A stretch of 5,760 nucleotides of DNA from Halobacteriaceae archaeon Tc-Br11_E2g27 (GTDB lineage Archaea > Halobacteriota > Halobacteria > Halobacteriales > Haloarculaceae), in the NCBI GenBank assembly GCA_001564135.1, contig LKNH01000170.1, positions 1 to 5,760 on the forward strand. The letters run 5' to 3'. A program made the translations under genes and the position numbers. The stretch's first letter is position 1, and every line of letters starts with the position of its first letter. A model generated the notes under the pieces. It saw only the letters and a program-made list of their open reading frames with translations, was not told where the DNA came from and did not search any database. Of the stretch, positions 1 to 5,624 are shown one piece after another.

Positions 1-284
1 CCATCGTTCTGCACAAACAGTGGGTGTGATGGCGTCACCTCGATTTCGCGACCGGTCGCAGTATGGATGCGGTACATCCTGTCAGGCGCTTCTCGCTTCC
101 AAACCTTTGTTGCAGCCTTTGTTTCAATCTCCCCACTGTCGGTCATCGATGGAAGTGGAATATTCACCTCGTCGTACACACCATCATCAACTGGCTTTGG
201 GTCTTCAAGATGTGTCTCGACTAGCGTCTTGATATCTATCGATGAGCCGTCCGCTAGTCGAACGTTCGTGTCGCCACTTACACA
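1..284 (-). other. Intein in MCM P-loop, N-terminal splicing region (partial)
   Basis: The mcm reading frame leaves MCM homology directly after the Walker A lysine K331 and enters a typical intein start, CVSGDTNVRLADG, where Cys332 would be the first splicing nucleophile (block A). About 80 residues on, TPSHPLF (T415 to F421) matches intein block B, with the conserved Thr and His of the TxxH motif. The canonical residue after GDPGTGK is Ser, so I expect a Ser as the +1 extein residue after splicing. Inteins at this P-loop site are known in archaeal MCM/CDC21 proteins. The visible intein segment is about 52% G+C by direct count. The window ends before any homing endonuclease domain or blocks F and G, so full-length versus mini-intein cannot be decided. 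Confidence 0.92.
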
Positions 285-1277
285 CTTACCAGTACCAGGA
301 TCCCCGATAAGGAGCATGTGGAGGTCGCCACGGGTCCGGGACCCGTCGGGGAGGTGTTTGGTGACGCCCGAAAAGAGTTGAAAGACCATCGCGAGTTTCT
401 CGCGTTCGTAGCCGTAAATCGAGGGGGCGATTGCGCCCTCCATCTCCTCGTAGATGTCGGGATGGTTGGAGAGTTCGACAATCTCTTTTTTGTCTTCTTC
501 GGTGATATCCATCTCCTCGAACTCCTCGTCTTCGATTTCGACGGTCATCCCGTCCATGTAGATATCGAACATGGGGGATTTTTCGCGGTCGTTGCCCCGC
601 TGGTCGAGTTGGAGGATACCGGTGACGGAGACGTGGTCGCCGGCAGTTACATTGCCCGTAATATCGTCTTCGATGTTGATATCGATGCTCTGTGGTGTTT
701 CGCCGCCGCGCAGCCCTTCGGGAGACTCCTGAACGCGGAGTTTCTGGGCGTCGATGAACTCGGATTGGTCGTAGTTGATGCGAAACGGTCCTTGTCGCTC
801 ACAGCCCTGGCACTCGTGGGGTTCCTGAAAATTCCCCGTTTCCTGCGGAATCCGGGTAAGGGTGCCACAGCGCTGGCACTCGAAAGCGGCAGTGGTGACT
901 TTCGGGCGGACGTCGGTGGCTTTGCGGATGATACCCTGGACGGTAAGTAACATGCCGCGGTGGTCGGCACGGATGGCGCGGATGTCCGTCGAGTCGGGGA
1001 GATTCGTGACGCGCACGTGGGCCTGGCCGAGCGAGACATCGACTGGGAGGTCATAGAGGCGGAGGGCTTCTTCGGCATAGCGCTGGAGCTGCTGGGGTTT
1101 GTTTCGGAAATCATCAGCGAGTGCAGCGTCGAACCGATAGAGGTCCTGCCAGTCGATATAGAGGGATTTCTGTTCGCTCGGATATTTCTGTGCGAGCTCT
1201 GCAATCTCGTTGCGGTAGTAACTCCGGTAGAACTCCTCAAACGAGTCAATCAGTTCAGTGTCATCCGCGCGGGCCAT
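1..1277 (-). CDS. mcm: MCM replicative DNA helicase, N-terminal part, intein-interrupted (partial at window edge)
   Basis: This is the archaeal MCM helicase, the hexameric ATPase that unwinds DNA at the replication fork. The minus-strand frame is open from ATG at 1277 to the window edge (425 full codons), and its 3' part lies outside. Residues 1-100 resemble the helical N-terminal domain of haloarchaeal MCM (YPSEQKSLYIDWQDLYRFD at about 32-50). An OB fold follows, with a zinc module of four cysteines, C134-x2-C137 and C156-x2-C159. The AAA+ domain begins near 270 and reaches Walker A, GDPGTGK, at 325-331. An intein starts at C332, so Walker B, sensor and arginine-finger motifs must lie in the C-extein beyond the window. 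The ATG is forced: the preceding in-frame codon is TAG. The only SD-like AGGAGG lies 20 nt upstream, further than usual. The gene is divergent from the rdfA-like gene. Family assignment is firm. Confidence 0.96.
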   Translation of the reverse strand, partial: MARADDTELIDSFEEFYRSYYRNEIAELAQKYPSEQKSLYIDWQDLYRFDAALADDFRNKPQQLQRYAEEALRLYDLPVDVSLGQAHVRVTNLPDSTDIRAIRADHRGMLLTVQGIIRKATDVRPKVTTAAFECQRCGTLTRIPQETGNFQEPHECQGCERQGPFRINYDQSEFIDAQKLRVQESPEGLRGGETPQSIDINIEDDITGNVTAGDHVSVTGILQLDQRGNDREKSPMFDIYMDGMTVEIEDEEFEEMDITEEDKKEIVELSNHPDIYEEMEGAIAPSIYGYEREKLAMVFQLFSGVTKHLPDGSRTRGDLHMLLIGDPGTGKCVSGDTNVRLADGSSIDIKTLVETHLEDPKPVDDGVYDEVNIPLPSMTDSGEIETKAATKVWKREAPDRMYRIHTATGREIEVTPSHPLFVQND

Positions 1278-1297
1278 CTACTGAGACTGGGATTGTG

Positions 1298-1328
1298 CCT
1301 CCTGGTTCAAGAAGGTTCGCAAACCAGG
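1298..1328 (-). promoter_or_regulatory. mcm 5' leader hairpin overlapping an AGGAGG element
   Basis: On the minus strand, CCTGGTT (1328-1322) can pair with AACCAGG (1307-1301), a 7-bp stem with a 14-nt loop. The 3' arm of the stem runs into AGGAGG at 1303-1298, the only Shine-Dalgarno-like element before the mcm ATG, 20 nt away. A second small hairpin, GGTT-TGCG-AACC, competes for part of the same arm. No TATA-like sequence lies at the leaderless distance from the ATG, so the mcm mRNA probably has a leader containing this structure. That it regulates anything is inference. Confidence 0.4.
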
Positions 1329-1360
1329 GTGAATGTGAAACCGCTTGTTGCTTGTATTTG

Positions 1361-1560
1361 TACTATTACTTTAATGTAAGAAAAAATTAAAACTACACTA
1401 AAGTTCACTCTATTCCTTCTCTTATCAATCAAAATAAAACAGAATATAATTTTATTTGTAATTTATTTATTCATTCAACTGGAAAAATCTATCAAATTAA
1501 GTGAAATTAAATAAACTGTAGGTTATTTGCAAGATAAATGTTATTTTCGAATTGGAAACT
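1361..1560. other. AT-rich block in the mcm / rdfA divergent spacer
   Basis: The spacer 1278-1726 contains no supportable gene. Positions 1381-1560 are only about 21% G+C (38 of 180 bases by count), against about 55% in the neighbouring mcm coding sequence counted at 301-540. The mcm promoter probably lies in the block's left part (A/T runs at 1365-1395), but I cannot pin a TATA box. Two elements, TTCAACTGGAAAA (1474-1486) and TCGAATTGGAAAC (1547-1559), loosely resemble archaeal origin-recognition boxes. No orc1/cdc6 gene and no G-run accompany them, so an origin is not called. Positions 1561-1645 hold nothing I recognise. Confidence 0.5.
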
Positions 1561-1645
1561 CTCCACGTCTCACAATCTTGTAGGGCGCTTTGTCCGAGCG
1601 TACTCCCCCAACCTGCTCTGTTCCGTTTGGTTGCACAGTTAGTAG

Positions 1646-1679
1646 ACGCGGTTTACACTGGTAACAAAGCATACCGCGT
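1646..1679. promoter_or_regulatory. Inverted repeat upstream of the rdfA-like gene (possible operator)
   Basis: ACGCGGT (1646-1652) and ACCGCGT (1673-1679) form perfect 7-bp inverted arms separated by 20 bp. The spacer holds a smaller dyad, TTAC-ACTG-GTAA (1653-1664). The element ends about 12 bp before the putative BRE/TATA of the downstream gene, a typical place for a regulator site in archaea. No cognate factor is identified; it could be an RdfA autoregulatory site or chance. Confidence 0.35.
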
Positions 1680-1689
1680 GGCCGGATGG

Positions 1690-1701
1690 CGAAAGATACT
1701 A
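1690..1701 (+). promoter_or_regulatory. Putative BRE/TATA of the rdfA-like gene (leaderless)
   Basis: CGAAA followed by GATACTA is centred about 28 bp before the ATG at 1727. That is the spacing expected when the transcript starts at or next to the start codon, as is common in haloarchaea. No SD-like sequence precedes the ATG. The TATA match is weak, so the call rests mainly on spacing. Confidence 0.4.
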
Positions 1702-1726
1702 GCGACCAGATAACTTCCATCAGTGT

Positions 1727-2356
1727 ATGACTGCTTCAGAGAGTTCCTCGGGACGCGGCCGCCCGAGCAAGGTTATCCGGTTGCTGGAGGAATACGAGTT
1801 GGATGGGTTTGGCGATGAGTTAGAGCGACGGTGGACTGCCACGGAAGACCGGTATAGCCTCCGCCAGCTTGCACGGCTCTTTAACGAGCGACTCCTTGAA
1901 GCGGCACTTCGGCAGGCAGATTCACAGCCACTTGATGGCGAAGCGGAGAATCTGCACAGACTTCTCACTGCTGATGAGGTGAGTAGCGCAGACCGTACAC
2001 GTGCACGGAGACAGCTTGAACGGGCGGGTGTCGACAGCGAGCAACTCGAACGCGATTTCGTCACGTACCAGGCTATCCGGACGTATCTTAAATCACACCG
2101 TAACGCGGAGTATACACCTGATGAGACTGACCCCCTCGACCGAGAAACGACGAACCTCCAGCAGCTCCGGGGCCGAACGGTGTCCGTCACTGAGGGAAAA
2201 CTTCGACAGCTGGCAGACAGCGACGCCTTGGAGTTAGGCGAGTTCCGGACTATTGTCGACATTCAGGTCGTCTGCGAGGACTGTAACACCCAATACGATG
2301 TCGTTGAGTTGCTCGAACGCGGCCGCTGTGACTGCCCCACTGCGTCCGATTCATAG
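1727..2356 (+). CDS. rdfA: RdfA-family protein (rod-determining factor A type)
   Basis: This is a 209-aa soluble acidic protein without signal peptide or membrane segment. I recognise it from the haloarchaeal family named after Haloferax volcanii RdfA, a factor needed for rod-shaped cells. Visible traits are a short disordered start (residues 1-12), then GRPSKVIRLLEEYELDGFGDELE, and a helix-turn-helix-like stretch around 43-64 (YSLRQLARLFNERLLEAAL). Next come DGEAENLHRLLTADEV (70-85) and a long helical middle. The C-terminal Cys cluster is C183-x2-C186 and C201-x-C203, which could bind zinc. The molecular function is unknown; DNA binding is only suggested by the HTH-like segment. The SMC-related gene follows 83 bp downstream on the same strand, an arrangement I associate with this family. 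This copy may be a paralogue with another role than shape. Confidence 0.72.
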   Translation: MTASESSSGRGRPSKVIRLLEEYELDGFGDELERRWTATEDRYSLRQLARLFNERLLEAALRQADSQPLDGEAENLHRLLTADEVSSADRTRARRQLERAGVDSEQLERDFVTYQAIRTYLKSHRNAEYTPDETDPLDRETTNLQQLRGRTVSVTEGKLRQLADSDALELGEFRTIVDIQVVCEDCNTQYDVVELLERGRCDCPTASDS

Positions 2357-2410
2357 GCATTTCAGCTTTCCATTGTCTTTCCTGTGGGCTGTCCACAACG
2401 TATCATAGCA

Positions 2411-2419
2411 TTCATATTT
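2411..2419 (+). promoter_or_regulatory. Putative TATA box of the SMC-related gene
   Basis: TTCATATTT is centred about 25 bp before the ATG at 2440, the leaderless spacing. It lies in the 83-bp gap after the rdfA-like stop. The gap also begins with pyrimidine-rich DNA (2357-2385), which could weakly terminate the upstream transcript. The SMC-related gene may therefore be transcribed separately as well as by readthrough. Confidence 0.45.
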
Positions 2420-2439
2420 GCCTCGACAAAAGGGCAACT

Positions 2440-4377
2440 ATGGCTGTTACAGGTGAAGAGCAACTGGCCGAACTATCGGTCAAGAATATCGGCGGTATTG
2501 AGGAAACAACTGTCCAGTTTAAACCGGGCGTTACGGTGCTTTCTGGACGGAACGCAACGAACCGAACATCGCTGTTACAGGCGGTAATGGCGGGACTCGG
2601 GAGCACCGATGTTTCTATCAAGGGTGATGCTGACGAGGGGACCGTCGAGTTATCGCTCGGTGAGGAAACCTATACACGGACTCTCAAACGGACCAATGGA
2701 GAGGTGACGGCATCGGGTGAGGCTGTCCTCACGGACCCGACCGCTGCCGACCTGTTTGCATTTTTGTTGGAATCGAATGAGGCACGACAGGCCGCCATGG
2801 TGGATACAAACCTGCGCGATCTGATTATGCGGCCAATCGACACCGACGAAATTCAGGCGGAAATCGAGCAGTTGCTCGAACAGCGCCGCGAGGTCACAGA
2901 CCAGATTGAGGAGTTAAAAGAGCTCAAGCGTCGGCTGCCGACGCTCGAAACCGAGCGGACTGAGCTCCGCGAAGAGATTGAAGAGACAAAATCAGAGCTG
3001 GCTGATGTTGAGGCAGAAATCGAAGCGCGTGACGGCGATATTCAGCAGGGAAAAGCCGAAGAGGAAGAACTTGAGAAGAAACTCGACCAACTCAGCGAGA
3101 AGCGCTCGGCGCTTGAGGATGTTCGTTACGAACTGGAAACGGAACAACAGAGTCTTGAATCACTCCGGTCGGAGCAAACTGAAGCCGAAGCTGAGTACGA
3201 AGAATTACCGGAAAATGCACCGGAACAGCTTTCGGAACTCGATTCACAGATAGACTCACTCCGGAACAAAAAGCAACAGCTTGAATCGGAACTGACGGAG
3301 ATACAGAACATCATCCGGTTTAACCAGGAACTACTTGAAGAGACTGGCGAGACGGTCTTTGATGTCTTCACGGACGACAGCGAGTCAGTGACTGATGAAC
3401 TGCTTCCTGACGAAACCGTCACCTGCTGGACGTGTGGAAGCGAAGTTGAAAGCGAACAGATAGAAACAACAGTCGATAAACTCCGGGAGCTAAGCACCGA
3501 GACAGTTACAGAAATAAACGATATCGAGCAGGAACTCGATGAACTCACCGCGGAGCGACGCGACCGAAACGAGCAACAGCGCCGCCGGGAACAGCTTGAA
3601 CGTCGACAGAGCGAACTGGCAAATGAAATCGAGCGAACGGAGTCGACAATCGAGGACCTCTCAGCGAAGCGAGATGCACTTCGCGAAGAGATTGAAGAGG
3701 TCGAGACGGAAGTCCAGGAGTTGGAAAACGACGCGTATGATGAGTTGATGGAGTTACATCAGTCGGCGAATCAACTTGAATACGACCTTGGCGCGCTTGA
3801 ATCGGACCTGGAACGGGTCGAAGAGAACATCAGGACTATTGAGGAACGGCTGGACGAGGAACAGGCGCTCAAGAGCAAACGCGATGAATTGAGCGATGAG
3901 ATTTCTTCGCTTCGGACGCGAATTGAACGAATCGAGCAAGAGGCAACGGAAAAATTCAACGAGCATATGGATACGGTGCTTCAACTGCTAGGGTATGATA
4001 ACATCGCCCGTATCTGGCTCGAACGGAAAGAAACAACCGTCCGGGAAGGCCGACAGCAGGTCACCAAAAGTGTCTTTGACCTGCATATCATCCGTCAGAC
4101 TGACAGCGGCACGACCTACGAGGATACTATCGACAATCTCAGTCAGAGCGAACGGGAGGTAACAGGCCTCATCTTTGCACTCTCCGGGTACTTTGCACAC
4201 AACGCCTACGAGAGCGTACCGTTCGTTTTGCTTGATTCGGTAGAATCAATCGATGCAGAACGGATTGCTGCGCTGGTCGGGTATCTGTCGGATTTCGCTT
4301 CGTATCTGGTCGTTGCACTGCTTCCAGAGGATGCCGCAGCGTTGCCGGATGAGTACGACAGGATTACCGATATCTGA
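2440..4377 (+). CDS. Archaea-specific SMC-related protein (Rad50/SMC-like ATPase with zinc-hook motif)
   Basis: This 645-aa protein has SMC/Rad50 architecture. An N-terminal ATPase lobe (about 1-135) carries a Walker A-like loop GRNATNRTS at 36-44. Residues 140-300 are a Glu/Leu/Arg-rich coiled coil. The near-central C329-W-T-C332 matches a Rad50-type zinc hook, and a return coiled coil spans 340-505. The C-terminal lobe has a signature-like NLSQSE (566-571) and a Walker B-like FVLLDS (595-600). Two residues are non-canonical: Arg42 stands where Walker A has Lys, and Ser600 where the catalytic Glu normally follows the Walker B Asp. ATP binding or hydrolysis may thus be altered. It is much shorter than canonical SMCs (about 1200 aa). 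Proteins of this type probably dimerise and bridge DNA or partners. The adjacent rdfA-like gene suggests joint work. The ATG at 2440 fits the TATA spacing and gives the expected N-terminus. Confidence 0.88.
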   Translation: MAVTGEEQLAELSVKNIGGIEETTVQFKPGVTVLSGRNATNRTSLLQAVMAGLGSTDVSIKGDADEGTVELSLGEETYTRTLKRTNGEVTASGEAVLTDPTAADLFAFLLESNEARQAAMVDTNLRDLIMRPIDTDEIQAEIEQLLEQRREVTDQIEELKELKRRLPTLETERTELREEIEETKSELADVEAEIEARDGDIQQGKAEEEELEKKLDQLSEKRSALEDVRYELETEQQSLESLRSEQTEAEAEYEELPENAPEQLSELDSQIDSLRNKKQQLESELTEIQNIIRFNQELLEETGETVFDVFTDDSESVTDELLPDETVTCWTCGSEVESEQIETTVDKLRELSTETVTEINDIEQELDELTAERRDRNEQQRRREQLERRQSELANEIERTESTIEDLSAKRDALREEIEEVETEVQELENDAYDELMELHQSANQLEYDLGALESDLERVEENIRTIEERLDEEQALKSKRDELSDEISSLRTRIERIEQEATEKFNEHMDTVLQLLGYDNIARIWLERKETTVREGRQQVTKSVFDLHIIRQTDSGTTYEDTIDNLSQSEREVTGLIFALSGYFAHNAYESVPFVLLDSVESIDAERIAALVGYLSDFASYLVVALLPEDAAALPDEYDRITDI

Positions 4378-4405
4378 CACGGTGTCGCCCGCAGTAGGCT
4401 GTTTC

Positions 4406-4429
4406 TATAACAATAGTATAGCTGTTATA
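4406..4429. repeat. Small inverted repeat downstream of the SMC-related gene
   Basis: TATAACA (4406-4412) and TGTTATA (4423-4429) are perfect 7-bp inverted arms around a 10-bp centre, 28 bp after the stop codon. The element could be a weak 3'-end hairpin or a protein site. Its AT-rich arms make a chance origin plausible. Confidence 0.35.
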
Positions 4430-4460
4430 CAAACGCTCTCTGAAGATAAATTGAATTTGT

Positions 4461-4484
4461 GTTTTCTCCAGTTTTGTTTATTTT
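4461..4484 (+). terminator. T-tract terminator candidate after the SMC-related gene
   Basis: Three T-runs follow closely (GTTTTCTCCAG, TTTTG, TTTATTTT) about 85-105 bp after the SMC-related stop. Archaeal RNA polymerase terminates on such tandem oligo-T stretches without needing a hairpin. The inverted repeat at 4406-4429 lies just upstream. The position fits the end of the rdfA-SMC cassette transcript. Confidence 0.4.
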
Positions 4485-4498
4485 CCGACCATACCGAA
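4482..4498 (+). promoter_or_regulatory. TTTCCGAC motif, copy 1
   Basis: TTTCCGACCATACCGAA matches copies 2 and 3 at 13 fixed positions, consensus TTTCCGAC-NN-TRCCGRA. It is the most distal copy from the IclR gene and a degenerate dyad. It is a candidate binding site of the adjacent IclR-family regulator, inferred from recurrence and context. Confidence 0.45.
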
Positions 4499-4646
4499 TC
4501 CAAACAGTTTCTCCGGAGATATTATACATATATTCTTATATTCCTTTGAGACACTATCCTCGTTGCTGTGCTGTAATGGTGTTTCATACCATCGAGATAC
4601 AGTACGCTTCTATCTTTGTCTCTGTCCCTGATTATTATTGATGTAC

Positions 4647-4663
4647 TTTCCGACATTACCGAA
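4647..4663 (+). promoter_or_regulatory. TTTCCGAC motif, copy 2
   Basis: TTTCCGACATTACCGAA differs from copy 1 only at the two bases after TTTCCGAC, and the match continues with one further T. It starts exactly 165 bp after copy 1 and 165 bp before copy 3. No promoter is evident directly beside it. Confidence 0.5.
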
Positions 4664-4810
4664 TACATTGATAATATAGGGGAGAATGTTACTGGCTTAT
4701 TTGTGATGTTATACCACACCATGGCAGTCCTCCACTTCCACTTTCCCGCCCTCATATCGAAAAAATGTCCCTAAATGGCTACATCTGGACACCAATAGAC
4801 AAGATTGAAC

Positions 4811-4828
4811 TTCCGGCAGTGTCGGAAA
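4811..4828 (-). promoter_or_regulatory. TTTCCGAC motif, copy 3: palindromic operator candidate of the IclR gene
   Basis: On the minus strand this reads TTTCCGACACTGCCGGAA, the same motif as copies 1 and 2. It is also the most symmetric copy: TTCCG-N7-CGGAA (4811-4827). It ends about 8 bp before the IclR gene's BRE/TATA region. IclR-family dimers bind palindromes of about this size and often regulate their own genes. Whether it activates or represses cannot be told; a position just upstream of the TATA box allows either. Confidence 0.6.
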
Positions 4829-4835
4829 GCTTTTG

Positions 4836-4851
4836 TGTTATACCCTATATA
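4836..4851 (+). promoter_or_regulatory. TATA box region of the IclR gene
   Basis: GTTATACC at 4837-4844 is centred about 26 bp before the ATG at 4866, giving a leaderless transcript. A second TATA-like string, CTATATAG (4845-4852), is too close to serve that ATG. The placement argues against the longer in-frame start at 4833, which lies upstream of the promoter. Confidence 0.55.
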
Positions 4852-4865
4852 GCTCACAACAGTTG

Positions 4866-5624
4866 ATGTCAAATACAGTTACCCAATCGGTTGAGCGAGC
4901 GTTTCTCGTCGTCGAGCACCTTGCAGAGCACGGTGAGATGGGCGTATCCGAGCTTTCTTCGGAACTCGATATGCCTGTCAGTACTGTGTATGATTATCTC
5001 CAATCGCTGACCGAAATGGGTTATATTACCAAAGCTGACAAGCAGTATAAACCGACTATGAAGTTTCTAGAGGTTGGCTACCAGCAACTTCATCGGTCAA
5101 ACATCCATCGTGCGGCCAGAGCGGAACTTGCTGACCTCGCGGCGGACACCGGTGAGCACGTGACACTGATGGTTGAAGAAAACGGGGAGGGCGTTTTACT
5201 TGACGTTCAAGAAGGCGAACAGGCGGTTGATTTTCTGGCGTATCCTGGTGCCCGAATGCCGCTGCACGCAACCGCACCGGGGAAAGCAATTCTTGCACAT
5301 CTTCCTGACGCTCGTGTCGAAGCAATCGTCAAGGAAAAAGGGCTTCCAGCACTGACGAATAATACTGTCACCGACTCCGAACACCTGTATGAACAGCTCC
5401 AAGAGATCCGTGACCAGGGCTACGCTGTGGATGATGGGGAACGCATTGCTGGGATGGTTCTTGTTGCTGCACCTGTCCTTGACCGAAGTGACCGGCTTCG
5501 CGCTGCCGTCTGCGTCGCTGGACCCCGAAATCGGTTTCATGCCCAGCGCCGTGAAGAAATCAGCCATCTGGTCAGGGAGACGGCTAACGTTATTCAGGTT
5601 CAGATGGATTATCGCCCACGATAA
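4866..5624 (+). CDS. IclR-family transcriptional regulator
   Basis: This 252-aa protein has the normal IclR length and layout. An N-terminal winged helix-turn-helix (about 7-60) includes GVSELSSELDMPVSTVYDYL as helix-turn-recognition helix. A linker helix follows, then the IclR effector-binding domain (about 80-248) with the family signatures MPLHATAPGKAILAHL (131-146) and GMVLVAAPVLDR (196-207). Family members bind palindromic DNA as dimers or tetramers and respond to small metabolites, often in sugar or aromatic catabolism. No catabolic gene is visible here, so the ligand is unknown. I prefer ATG 4866 over the in-frame ATG at 4833. It fits leaderless TATA spacing, and the extra 11 residues (MCYTLYSSQQL) overlap the promoter. 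A palindromic operator candidate precedes the TATA box. The last 11 codons lie in a long inverted repeat. Confidence 0.93.
   Translation: MSNTVTQSVERAFLVVEHLAEHGEMGVSELSSELDMPVSTVYDYLQSLTEMGYITKADKQYKPTMKFLEVGYQQLHRSNIHRAARAELADLAADTGEHVTLMVEENGEGVLLDVQEGEQAVDFLAYPGARMPLHATAPGKAILAHLPDARVEAIVKEKGLPALTNNTVTDSEHLYEQLQEIRDQGYAVDDGERIAGMVLVAAPVLDRSDRLRAAVCVAGPRNRFHAQRREEISHLVRETANVIQVQMDYRPR

Larger units (their letters stand above)
4378..4865. other. Non-coding AT-rich spacer between the SMC-related and IclR genes
   Basis: These 488 bp contain no gene I can support; open frames here are short, AT-rich and without recognisable products. The spacer holds a small inverted repeat after the SMC-related stop, T-rich tracts, and a perfect 10-bp palindrome TCTCCGGAGA (4510-4519). 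It also holds three copies of a 17-bp TTTCCGAC motif and a TATA element for the IclR gene. Its unusual length and motif content suggest a regulatory region, or the scar of lost DNA. Confidence 0.6.

Noticed and set aside
318..950. Plus-strand open frame of 210 codons opposite mcm
   Set aside because: It lies antisense to the conserved MCM N-terminal domain and has no recognisable motifs; it reflects codon bias of the real gene.
647..1249. Long open frame on the minus strand, 200 codons, overlapping mcm
   Set aside because: It is out of frame with the clearly conserved MCM protein and has a low-complexity Ser/Arg/Thr-rich composition typical of a shadow frame in haloarchaeal genes.
1301..1328. 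tRNA T-arm-like GGTTCAAG and GGTTCGC strings
   Set aside because: No acceptor stem, D-arm or anticodon arm can be built around them.
1474..1559. Replication origin
   Set aside because: Only two weak partial matches to the ORB core, no G-tracts and no orc1/cdc6 gene in the window; kept only as a low-interest finding.
1720..2262. Minus-strand open frame of 180 codons opposite the rdfA-like gene
   Set aside because: Ser/Arg-rich shadow; the plus-strand frame has family resemblance, a Cys cluster and a plausible promoter.
3126..3548. Minus-strand Ser-rich open frame inside the SMC-related gene
   Set aside because: Antisense of Glu-rich coiled-coil codons gives Ser/Phe-rich translations; no independent support.
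4510..4519. TCTCCGGAGA perfect palindrome as a fourth regulator site
   Set aside because: It shares only TCCGGA with the 17-bp motif and has different spacing; a 10-bp palindrome can arise by chance.
4522..4755. Minus-strand open frame of 77 codons in the 4378-4865 spacer
   Set aside because: The AT-rich translation lacks acidic bias or known motifs, and it overlaps copy 2 of the regulatory motif.
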